Shown in pieces: positions 8,444 to 15,232 of a stretch of DNA of 64,000 nucleotides. The position numbers were made by a program, and so were the translations under genes. How positions within the stretch are numbered: the stretch's first letter is position 1; the number at the start of each line of letters is the position of its first letter. Source of the DNA: Mycobacterium rhizamassiliense (GTDB lineage Bacteria > Actinomycetota > Actinomycetes > Mycobacteriales > Mycobacteriaceae); assembly GCF_900157375.1 (NCBI RefSeq), contig NZ_LT721901.1, positions 4,731,685 through 4,795,684 of the forward strand, read 5' to 3'. The notes under the pieces were generated by a model. That model made no database searches, was not told the origin of the DNA, and saw only the letters and a program-made list of their open reading frames with translations.

Positions 8444-8487
8444 TGGACGCCAAGCGCGGCCGGTCAGGCCCGCGAAAGTTGGTGCGG
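8444..8487. repeat. 44-bp exact repeat, copy 2
   Basis: Identical to 3390-3433. Here it spans the boundary between the PPE fragment and the 3' end (stop codon region) of the DUF732 gene at 8464-8787. Confidence 0.85.
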
Positions 8488-8787
8488 GCAGTAGAACTTC
8501 GCGGAGATCAGGGCGAAATTGGACGCCTGCTCCATGTCCATGCCGGGATTGTGGGCTTTCACGTCGGACACCAACTCCAGGCCGGACTCGCCGCCGTTCA
8601 GCAGCGAGCACACCGCCCGGCCGGCGCCCACCGCCGCGTCCGGGCTGGCGAAGTTGAAGCCGGCTTGGCGCAGGGCGGCCAGGAAGCCGGCGTCGTCACC
8701 GTTGGGTTCTGGCGGCGGACCGCCGTATGCCGGTGCGGCGAAGCCGATCAGCGCGGTGGCCCCCAGGAGCGCTAGGACCGTTCTCAT
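8464..8787 (-). CDS. Secreted DUF732 protein, duplicate B
   Basis: A 107-residue protein with signal peptide (MRTVLALLGATALIGFAAPAYG) and the DUF732 core (GFLAALRQAGFNF, a Cys in RAVCSLLNGG, KFYCPHQLS at the end). It is the close paralogue of the gene at 3844. One difference: the CSC pair of copy A is a single Cys here, the usual DUF732 pattern. Preceded by a PPE gene and followed by the PPE/DUF732 pseudogene fragments. Function unknown. Confidence 0.82.
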   Translation of the reverse strand: MRTVLALLGATALIGFAAPAYGGPPPEPNGDDAGFLAALRQAGFNFASPDAAVGAGRAVCSLLNGGESGLELVSDVKAHNPGMDMEQASNFALISAKFYCPHQLSRA

Positions 8788-8867
8788 AACTCACCATTCT
8801 CCCACTGCGAGCCGATTTCATTGCTTGTTTTCTTCAGCGCACTGAATTGTCCTGCAGCTCAACCTGA

Positions 8868-10232
8868 TTAGGCGTCCGACGGCAGGACCGACTTCTTGCC
8901 CTTCTTTAGGTGCACCGCGTGGATGCCCGGCTTCTTGGCGAGCTGCTCGAGCAGCGCGTCGAGTCCCTCTTGGTCGACGTTGTGGTGCTGCACGCTCTCT
9001 GGCTTCTCCGATATCTGTGCGACCAGCCGCTTGAGCTGCTCGGGCGAGTGCTTGTCCTTGAGGTCCTTGAGCGGGGTCAGGCGGCCGCGAACCCCGGCCT
9101 TGACCACGGTCGGGCCGCCGGCACCGAGCGCGCTGCCCAGCATCCCCGCCATGCCCAGCGAGCTGAACAAACCGCCTTCGCCGAGCGCGGCCGCAGGCAC
9201 GGCGTCCGGCCCGGCGGCCGACAGGGCCGCGGCCACCATCCGGATCGCCGGCGTGGTCGTGGCCCAGGTCGGCGGGATCGAGAGCTTGCCAACAAGGGTG
9301 CCGGCGTTGTTCATGCCCCCGGTCACCGCACCGTAGAGCGTGCCCCGTCCGAACCCGAGGGCCCCGAGCCCCGCCCCCAGCGCGTCTTTCGGCAGCGCGG
9401 CGACCGCTACCGGCGGGGCAAACTTCAGCCACTGCGACAGCGGGAAGTTCACCAACAGCCCGACGTCGTTGAACTGCGTGGTGAGGCCGAGCGGCACCTT
9501 GACGGCGTTGAACAGCGCGGTGTAGAAACCTGCGCCGTTTGTCCCGAAGAGATTGTTCAGGACGCCGTCCCAGAACTGGTTGTAAGCCTGCGCGAGCTGC
9601 GCGAGCCCCGACAGGGGCCCGGTGGGCGTGGCCGTTGCGTTGTTCGCGAACGACGACATCAGGTTTCCGGCATTCGTGACCGAATCTAGCTGCGGCGCTT
9701 GGTCGTTGGTGGTCTGGGGCGGGTCGTCAAACGAGGTCAAGGCGTTCGAGGCGGTGGCCGACGAGGCGAAGTAGGTGTCCATCGCTTCGGCGTCCTGGGC
9801 CCAGAATTCGCCGTATTGGGCCTCGGTGGTGGCGATCGCGGAGGTGTTCTGCCCGAAGATGTTGGTGGCCACCAACATCGACAGCAGACTGCGATTGGCT
9901 GCGATCAGCGGCGGCGGCACGGTCGCGCCGAACGCGGTCTGATAGGCGCCGGCCGCCTCGGTGGCCAGGCCCGCGGCTTCGTGCGCCTGGGCTGCGGTCC
10001 GCTGCATCCAAGCCAGATACGGGGCGACGGCGCCCGCCATGGCGAGCGAGGACGGACCCGTCCACGGCCCGGTGGTCAGACTCGAGATCACCGACGCGTA
10101 GGCCGATGCGGCGGACTGCAACTCGGTGGCCAGTTCGTCCCAGGCGACCGCGGCGGCCAGCAGCGACTCCGCGCCGGGCCCGGTGTACATCCGGCCCGAG
10201 TTGAACTCTGGTGGAAAGGCTCCGTAGAACAT
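8868..10232 (-). CDS. PPE protein with Lys-rich C-terminal tail, duplicate B
   Basis: A 454-residue paralogue of the protein at 4284. Same N-terminus (FPPEFNSGRMYTGPG), same PPE domain, VGKLSIPPTW motif and the same unusual tail (GVRGRLTPLKDLKDKHSPEQ... ending KKGKKSVLPSDA). The middle linker (about residues 180-225) is where the two copies differ most. It starts 2 bases after the stop codon of a 17-codon mini-ORF. Likely ESX-5 substrate in the M-box operon; the tail is conserved between copies while the linker is not, so the tail is under selection. Confidence 0.85.
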   Translation of the reverse strand: MFYGAFPPEFNSGRMYTGPGAESLLAAAVAWDELATELQSAASAYASVISSLTTGPWTGPSSLAMAGAVAPYLAWMQRTAAQAHEAAGLATEAAGAYQTAFGATVPPPLIAANRSLLSMLVATNIFGQNTSAIATTEAQYGEFWAQDAEAMDTYFASSATASNALTSFDDPPQTTNDQAPQLDSVTNAGNLMSSFANNATATPTGPLSGLAQLAQAYNQFWDGVLNNLFGTNGAGFYTALFNAVKVPLGLTTQFNDVGLLVNFPLSQWLKFAPPVAVAALPKDALGAGLGALGFGRGTLYGAVTGGMNNAGTLVGKLSIPPTWATTTPAIRMVAAALSAAGPDAVPAAALGEGGLFSSLGMAGMLGSALGAGGPTVVKAGVRGRLTPLKDLKDKHSPEQLKRLVAQISEKPESVQHHNVDQEGLDALLEQLAKKPGIHAVHLKKGKKSVLPSDA

Positions 10233-10233
10233 G

Positions 10234-10287
10234 TCAGTTCCCCTTCGCGCTGAGGTGCGTCCGGGTGGCTTGTGCGGTTGCGTTCAT
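10234..10287 (-). CDS. 17-codon mini-ORF between PPE genes (copy B)
   Basis: Starts 5 bases after the stop of the upstream PPE gene and stops 2 bases before the ATG of the next PPE. The product, MNATAQATRTHLSAKGN, shares MNATA-AT with the mini-ORF in the other duplicated pair, although the downstream parts differ. Likely a translational coupling device or a remnant. Not a recognised family. Confidence 0.4.
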   Translation of the reverse strand: MNATAQATRTHLSAKGN

Positions 10288-10292
10288 GGCGG

Positions 10293-11582
10293 TCAGTCCT
10301 CGAAGGCCGGGATCACGATGATGGTGGCCGCGGCGGGATCGGCCTCTGCGGCAACGCCGCCCAGCGCGGCGGCCGCGGCGGCCCCGCCCCCGGAGCGGAC
10401 TGAGGTGGCGGCGATGGCCCGCCCGGCCAGGCTGGACAGCGCCATCTGGCTGAAGGCGCCGCCCTCGCCCACCAGCGTGGCCTCCGGTACCGCCGAAAGG
10501 TTGGGCAGCACCTGGGCGAGGGTGCGAATAGTGGGTGCGGCCTCGGTCCACCCCTGCGGCACCGACATGCTGCCGACCAACGCCGCCTTGCCCATCGACC
10601 CCGATACCGGCGCCGCATCGAGGGCGGAGGCCAGCATGGGCCGCACCGCGCTGCCGCCACCGGTCAGCGGCGCCAACGCCCCGGCGATGGCTTTCGGCCC
10701 GGCCAGATAGGCCGCCGCGGCGTCGCCGTTCTGGCCCCAGGCGTAGGCCTGCCCGAACGACAGGAACGGACCGCCGGGGATGCTCGTCCACCCCTGCAGC
10801 GAGTACTGACCGGTGAGGACGTTCCAGATGGTGTTCCAGTTCGTGACGACATCCGGCGTCGGCGGCGCGGTGATTCCCGTCGTCGGCCCCGAGTTGCCGC
10901 TGGCAAGCGGCTGGAAGCTCAGCTGCGACATCTTCGTCGCGGTGTTCGTGCCGGCCACCGTGTTGGACTTGGCCAAGGCGGTGTCCTGCAGCGCCGTGCC
11001 GGTATCGGTGGTGGTCTTCGGCGGCTCGTCGAACGGCGTGAATTGTGACGCCGAAGCCGAGGAGCCCGCATAGGTGTACATCGCGGCGGCGTCCTGTGCC
11101 CACATCTCCATGTAGTCAGCTTCGGCGGTCGCGATCGAGGGGGTGTTCTGTCCAAAGAGGTTGGTGGCGACCAACATTGCGAGCAGGGCGCGATTGGCCG
11201 CGATGATGGGCGGTGGGACGGTGGCCGCGAAGGCGACCTCGTAGGCGCCCGCGGCGAGCTTGGCCTGGGTCGCGGCCTGTTCGGCCTGCGCGCCCGTCGC
11301 ACTCATCCACGACACAAAGGGCGCGGCCGCGGTGGCCAGCGCGATCGAGGATGGACCCGTCCAAGGCCCGACGGTCAGGCTTTGGACCGCTGAGCCGTAG
11401 GAAGCCGCAGCGGACAGCAGCTCCGCAGCCAACTCGTCCCACGCGGCCGCCGCCGCGAGCAGCGGCCCCGACCCGGCTCCGACATACATCCGCCCGGAAT
11501 TGATCTCCGGCGGCAAGGCCCCGAAATACGGCATCAGTACCCTCCGATCCCCTCCAATTGGCCCCCTCCAATTGGCCGCCAC
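10293..11582 (-). CDS. PPE-SVP protein, duplicate B
   Basis: A 429-residue PPE protein. The frame opens with MAANWRGPIGGDRRV; the start in front of MPYFGALPPEINSG (11534) is more likely, as for other PPE proteins. PPE domain with WTGPSS and NLFGQNTP; SVP motif VGSMSVPQGW in the C-terminal half; the C-terminus ends in IIVIPAFED, as IIVIPALEA in its paralogue at 5773. First gene of duplicate block B, preceded by the conserved 15-base upstream element and 200 bases downstream of a DUF732 gene. Confidence 0.85.
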   Translation of the reverse strand: MAANWRGPIGGDRRVLMPYFGALPPEINSGRMYVGAGSGPLLAAAAAWDELAAELLSAAASYGSAVQSLTVGPWTGPSSIALATAAAPFVSWMSATGAQAEQAATQAKLAAGAYEVAFAATVPPPIIAANRALLAMLVATNLFGQNTPSIATAEADYMEMWAQDAAAMYTYAGSSASASQFTPFDEPPKTTTDTGTALQDTALAKSNTVAGTNTATKMSQLSFQPLASGNSGPTTGITAPPTPDVVTNWNTIWNVLTGQYSLQGWTSIPGGPFLSFGQAYAWGQNGDAAAAYLAGPKAIAGALAPLTGGGSAVRPMLASALDAAPVSGSMGKAALVGSMSVPQGWTEAAPTIRTLAQVLPNLSAVPEATLVGEGGAFSQMALSSLAGRAIAATSVRSGGGAAAAAALGGVAAEADPAAATIIVIPAFED

Positions 11583-11625
11583 TTTAGGCGCGAATTAGCC
11601 TCCTGAGCCGCGAAAACGCAATATC

Positions 11626-11640
11626 TCTAATGGAATGCAT
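11626..11640 (-). promoter_or_regulatory. Conserved upstream element of duplicated PPE pair (copy B)
   Basis: Same 15 bases as at 7106-7120, at about the same distance upstream of the paralogous PPE gene. Flanked on the gene side by a matching CGCGAAA-type context. Possible internal promoter of the long operon. Role is inference. Confidence 0.35.
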
Positions 11641-11783
11641 CGGATCCGCGCCGATCCCATGAGTGTTTGACGACGGACACGCTCGCGACGTTCCCCGGTC
11701 AGCTGGGGTTGGTGTTTCGGCAACCTCGCCGAATTCTCATCGCCGGCAAAAGGGCGCCAGCCGCACAGCCGGCGCGGTGACGG

Positions 11784-12119
11784 CTAGCTGGCGGTGTTCG
11801 GGTTCGCGCCACCGCTGTCGACCGACAATATGTTCGGGCAGTAGACGCTGGCGGCCGCCTGGACGAACTTCGCGGCGGCCGATGCGGAGAACGCCGGGTT
11901 GAACTCGTGGACATCCCTGATGATGTCGAGCTGTGAGGTCCCGGAATTGGCCAAGTCGCACACCTTTTGGCCCGCCGCAATCGCGCGGTCCGGGCTCTTA
12001 TAGCTGATACCCGCCTTGTTGAGCGCGGCCAGGAAGGCGCCGTCAGCTTCGTCCGCGTGCGCTGGTATCGCCATCCCGACCAAAGCGACGGCGCTAGCTA
12101 GAACGGCAAGGGTTTTCAT
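11784..12119 (-). CDS. Secreted DUF732 protein
   Basis: A 111-residue protein: signal peptide MKTLAVLASAVALVGMAIPAHA, then GAFLAALNKAGISY, Cys in GQKVCDLANSGTS, helix LDIIRDVHEFNPAFS, second Cys in SVYCPNIL. All DUF732 features are present. It is the intact parent-type copy of the pseudogene at 8143-8309. It starts 17 bases after the PPE gene at 12137 and so shares its transcript. Function unknown, exported. Confidence 0.82.
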   Translation of the reverse strand: MKTLAVLASAVALVGMAIPAHADEADGAFLAALNKAGISYKSPDRAIAAGQKVCDLANSGTSQLDIIRDVHEFNPAFSASAAAKFVQAAASVYCPNILSVDSGGANPNTAS

Positions 12120-12136
12120 ATCGAGTGCTGCCGTTC

Positions 12137-13354
12137 CTAACCCGCCGCGGGCGGGCGCCCGATGACGCGCGGACGGAATCCGTAGATCGGGTCCGCGAAC
12201 TCGTCCTCGTGCCCGCCGGGTATGCCGGCGAGGGGCACGCCGGGCATGCCCATCCCTGATCCAGCCTCTTCCATCACCATCGGGGTGGCGGAGCCGAAGC
12301 TGTGGTACGCCCCTAGGCCGACCTGAGTCGTTGCCGCAACGGGGGTGATCGCTGCTCCGGTGGCACCCCAGGCCGGTGGGACCGACAGGGCCCCCACCAG
12401 GCTCGCCTGCCCCACGCCGGCCGCCGCTGCCGCGCCCGGCGCGGTGACCGACGCCAGGTTCGCGGTACCACCGAGGCCGGCGGCCAGAACTCCCAGTCCC
12501 GATGTGCTCGAGTCGACGGTGTTCAACGCGTTGATGGAGTTGGACGCCACCTGCGTGTCGACGAACGTAGTCGGGTTCAGGATTCCGTTGGTGGTGAAAC
12601 CGTTGGACAGGCCCGAGACGGCGTTGTTGTTGAGGAACGCTCCAAGCAGATTCGGGTTCGAGTTACTCAGCGTGTTCAGCAGCCCGGAAAGTCCGGTGGT
12701 GTCCGATCCCGAGCCGGGCGTAAAGATGCTGTCGCCAGCACCGGCGGCCGGCGCGTTGACGGCGTTCGAGACGATGTTGTTGGCGTTGAGGACAGAGTTA
12801 GCCTGCTGGTCCGTTCCGTCAGTGGTGGTGTCGGACTGCGGATCTTGGAACAGCGTCATCTGCCGGGTGGCGGCGGTCGAAGATGCGTTGTAGTTCGTCA
12901 TCGCGGACGTGTCTTGCGCCCACATCTCGCCGTACTGAGCCTCGGTGTTGGCGATCGCCCCCGTGTTTTGGCCAAAGAGGTTGCTCGCGACCAGGTTGGC
13001 CAGCAGGGTGCGGTTGGCCGTGACGACGGCGGGGGGCACCGTCGCGGCAAACGCGGCCTCGTAGGCGGCCGCGGCGGCCGACGCCGAGGTGCCGGCCTGC
13101 TCGGCCTGGGTGGCCGTGGTGTTCAGCCACTCGAGATACGGCGCCACGGACGCCGCCATCCTCGCCGAGGACGGCCCGAACCAGCCCTCGCTGGTGAGCG
13201 CCGTGATCACTGACTCGTAATTGGTTGCCGCGGAGCGCATTTCGGCAGAAATCGCATTCCATGCGGCCGCGGCGGCCAGCATCGACCCTGAGCCGGGGCC
13301 GAAATACATTCTGGCCGAGTTGATTTCCGGCGGCAGTCCCGCAAAAAGTGACAT
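12137..13354 (-). CDS. PPE-SVP protein
   Basis: A 405-residue PPE protein beginning MSLFAGLPPEINSARMYFGPG. PPE domain about 1-175 (WFGPSS, NLFGQNTG); a low-complexity Asn/Ser/Thr linker; LVGALSVPPAW as SVP motif; C-terminus IYGFRPRVIGRPPAAG, a YGFRP...RPP ending also seen in ESX-5 locus PPE proteins. It begins 21 bases after the stop of the PPE at 13376, with AGGAGAAG at the ribosome site, so the two are co-transcribed. No PE gene accompanies it. Confidence 0.85.
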   Translation of the reverse strand: MSLFAGLPPEINSARMYFGPGSGSMLAAAAAWNAISAEMRSAATNYESVITALTSEGWFGPSSARMAASVAPYLEWLNTTATQAEQAGTSASAAAAAYEAAFAATVPPAVVTANRTLLANLVASNLFGQNTGAIANTEAQYGEMWAQDTSAMTNYNASSTAATRQMTLFQDPQSDTTTDGTDQQANSVLNANNIVSNAVNAPAAGAGDSIFTPGSGSDTTGLSGLLNTLSNSNPNLLGAFLNNNAVSGLSNGFTTNGILNPTTFVDTQVASNSINALNTVDSSTSGLGVLAAGLGGTANLASVTAPGAAAAAGVGQASLVGALSVPPAWGATGAAITPVAATTQVGLGAYHSFGSATPMVMEEAGSGMGMPGVPLAGIPGGHEDEFADPIYGFRPRVIGRPPAAG

Positions 13355-13375
13355 GACATCTTCTCCTGGGGTCTC

Positions 13376-14578
13376 TTAACCGGCGGCCGGCGGACGTGGC
13401 ATGACGACGGGGCGGAACCCGTACTTGGGAATGGCGCGGCGTAGCCGCCTGCCCGTGCCTCCCAGCGGCCCCGCGACGCCTCCCGGGCCGCCGGCCGACG
13501 GGGCTGCGCCGGTGTCGGTGAGGCCGGTGACGCCGGTGGCCTGCACTGCCGATGGCGCCTGGCTTATGTTGGCGGCGCCCGCCCAGCTCTGCGGCACCGA
13601 CATCGAACCCACCAGATGCGCCTGGCCCACCCCGCCGGTTGCGGCGGCGGGAACCGTGTCGCTCGATAGGGCGGCAGCGATCGCGCCGTCGGCGTCGGTG
13701 GTGAAGTCCCCCAGCCCGCCCAGGATGGTGGCGTGCTGCGCGGCCATGACGCCCTGAATCGTTCCGATGATCGTTTGCGGGTTGAACGGGCCGCCGGCGA
13801 TGGTGCCGTTCAGGATCGAGTTACTGAAGAAGTTGCTGGACAAGAATTGGCCCGCGGCCGTGTTGTTGGTGTTGCCGAAGAATTGCGTCAGGTAGTCGTA
13901 AAGCGATCCCGACGTGGGGGCAGCGGGCGCATTAACTTGTGGCGTAACGTCATTCGCCGAGAAGGTTTGCATCACCGACTGGGTGTTTCCCGTCGACGAC
14001 TTGAGCGCCTGGTTGACCGCCTGGGTTTGGTTGTCCACCGCGTCGTCCGTCGTGTTCTTGTTCGGCGACTGGAACGGCGTCATCTGTGACGCGGTGCTGG
14101 ACGAGGTGGCATAGCCGTTCATCGCCGCCGCGTCCTGGGCCCACATCTCCACGTACTCGGCCTCGGTGGTCGCGATCGCCGGCGTGTTCTGCCCGAAGAT
14201 GTTGGTGGCCACCAGGTTCGCCAGCAGCGTGCGGTTGGCGGTGACGACGGGCGGCGGCACCGTCATGGCGTACGCGGCCTCGAAGGCGGTCGCGGCCGCG
14301 TTGGCCTGGGTGCCGGTCTGCTCGGCCTGGGCCGCCGCGTTGCTCAGCCAGGTCAGGTACGGTGTCGCGGCGGCCAGCATCGACGTGGACGAGGGGCCGT
14401 ACCACCCACTGCTGAGCAGCTGGGTTACCACCGAGTGGTAACCGGTTGCGGCGGTACGCATTTCGGCGGCCAGCGTGTTCCAGGCCGCGGCGGCGGCCAG
14501 CAGCGGCCCCGATCCGGGGCCGGTGTACATTCTGGCCGAGTTGACTTCGGGCGGCAGCGCCGCAAAGTAATCCAGCAT
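13376..14578 (-). CDS. PPE-SVP protein, first full gene of the M-box operon (PPE31-like position)
   Basis: A 400-residue PPE protein beginning MLDYFAALPPEVNSARMYTGPG; WYGPSS and NIFGQNTP in the PPE domain; SVP motif VGSMSVPQSW; C-terminus YGFRPVVMPRPPAAG. By synteny it occupies the place of PPE31, which in M. tuberculosis is encoded with PE20 behind the magnesium riboswitch and is reported to help nutrient uptake across the outer membrane. Here the PE gene in front of it is only a 23-codon remnant, 15 bases upstream. Its sequence is also the closest relative of the PPE fragment at 8310-8443. Confidence 0.85.
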   Translation of the reverse strand: MLDYFAALPPEVNSARMYTGPGSGPLLAAAAAWNTLAAEMRTAATGYHSVVTQLLSSGWYGPSSTSMLAAATPYLTWLSNAAAQAEQTGTQANAAATAFEAAYAMTVPPPVVTANRTLLANLVATNIFGQNTPAIATTEAEYVEMWAQDAAAMNGYATSSSTASQMTPFQSPNKNTTDDAVDNQTQAVNQALKSSTGNTQSVMQTFSANDVTPQVNAPAAPTSGSLYDYLTQFFGNTNNTAAGQFLSSNFFSNSILNGTIAGGPFNPQTIIGTIQGVMAAQHATILGGLGDFTTDADGAIAAALSSDTVPAAATGGVGQAHLVGSMSVPQSWAGAANISQAPSAVQATGVTGLTDTGAAPSAGGPGGVAGPLGGTGRRLRRAIPKYGFRPVVMPRPPAAG

Positions 14579-14593
14579 GGATCCCCCTGGAAG

Positions 14594-14665
14594 CTAACGG
14601 GTCACGGCAGCGACAGCTGCATTCTGGGCGGCCAACGATTGCGGCGGTGCGGTGGTGAAGGTCAT
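14594..14665 (-). pseudogene. 23-codon PE-like remnant in the PE20 position
   Basis: An ATG with a GAGGAG ribosome site 7 bases upstream opens a 23-codon ORF (MTFTTAPPQSLAA..., ending AAVTR) that stops 15 bases before the first PPE gene. The opening resembles a PE N-terminus (MSFVTTQPEAL) and QNAA resembles the PE motif NAQNAAA, with the DNA between and after missing. In M. tuberculosis a full PE gene (PE20) sits here. I read it as an internally deleted PE gene whose start and stop were kept; a de novo leader peptide is the alternative. Confidence 0.5.
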
Positions 14666-14928
14666 CGGAGTTCTCCTCATGGAAACGGGCGTGTAGGAGG
14701 CGCGACCCCGAGCTAGGACAGACACCGATTGCGCACTAAGTAATGGGCTCGGTGCAAGCCGATAGGCGGGAGCGATGCCGCTGGCGGCTCGAACGAAACG
14801 TCATCGATCGAGAATAGGGTTTATCACCGGGATTAATTTCGTTCTCACCTCCTCAACGCCTGGGCACACCGAGATGCCTTTAGTCTGCACGAAGAGGTGG
14901 AGGATGACCGGCTGAACCGCCGGATCCG

Positions 14929-15098
14929 GCACCTCTCTCGTCAGAGCTTCGGCACCACACTGCGTATCCGGCTGACCCAAGCCAGAAGCCACTTGGGCTC
15001 AACCCTTAAGCCGGGAAGAGCTGTCCTGACCCTGGGCGTCTTTCGACGTTTGAGGTCAGTGGCCTGTATCCGTATGGAAGCCTCACCTAACGAGGTGC
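14929..15098 (-). ncRNA. M-box (ykoK) magnesium riboswitch
   Basis: On the minus strand the conserved 5' block CTCGTTAGGTGAGGCTTCC, then ACAGGCCACTGACC, then AACGTCGAAAGACGCC and AGGGTCA follow in the order and spacing of the M-box family, and the 3' block GCCGAAGCTCTGACGAG closes it. The terminal P1 helix is visible as GCACCTC (15098-15092) pairing with GAGGTGC (14935-14929). M-boxes fold on Mg2+ and switch the downstream gene off; in M. tuberculosis one precedes PE20-PPE31. Here it heads the PPE/DUF732/mgtC run. Between it and the first start codon lie about 260 bases with a CCGG...CCGG hairpin just after P1 that could be the expression platform. Confidence 0.93.
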
Positions 15099-15108
15099 TG
15101 CAGAAGCC

Positions 15109-15137
15109 ATGTTGGCACTCGAGGCAGAGTGAGTCAA
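15109..15137 (-). promoter_or_regulatory. Promoter of the M-box operon
   Basis: On the minus strand TTGACT (15137-15132) and CAACAT (15114-15109) are spaced by 17 bases, a good sigma-A type -35/-10 pair. Transcription would begin about 5-8 bases further on, directly at the 5' base of the riboswitch P1 helix. The promoter sits just after the eccA5 stop codon. Confidence 0.7.
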
Positions 15138-15232
15138 GTTAGCTGCGAGGCGTTTGCAACAATTCATTGCGTCGCCACGCCGAAGCCATGCCCGCGTACG
15201 ACGTCGCTGCTAGCGGGGCTGGTTGGACCGCG

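Noticed and set aside
14801..14992. A 63-codon ORF overlapping the M-box
   Set aside because: It reads through the conserved riboswitch core and P1 helix; the RNA signal is far stronger than the coding signal.
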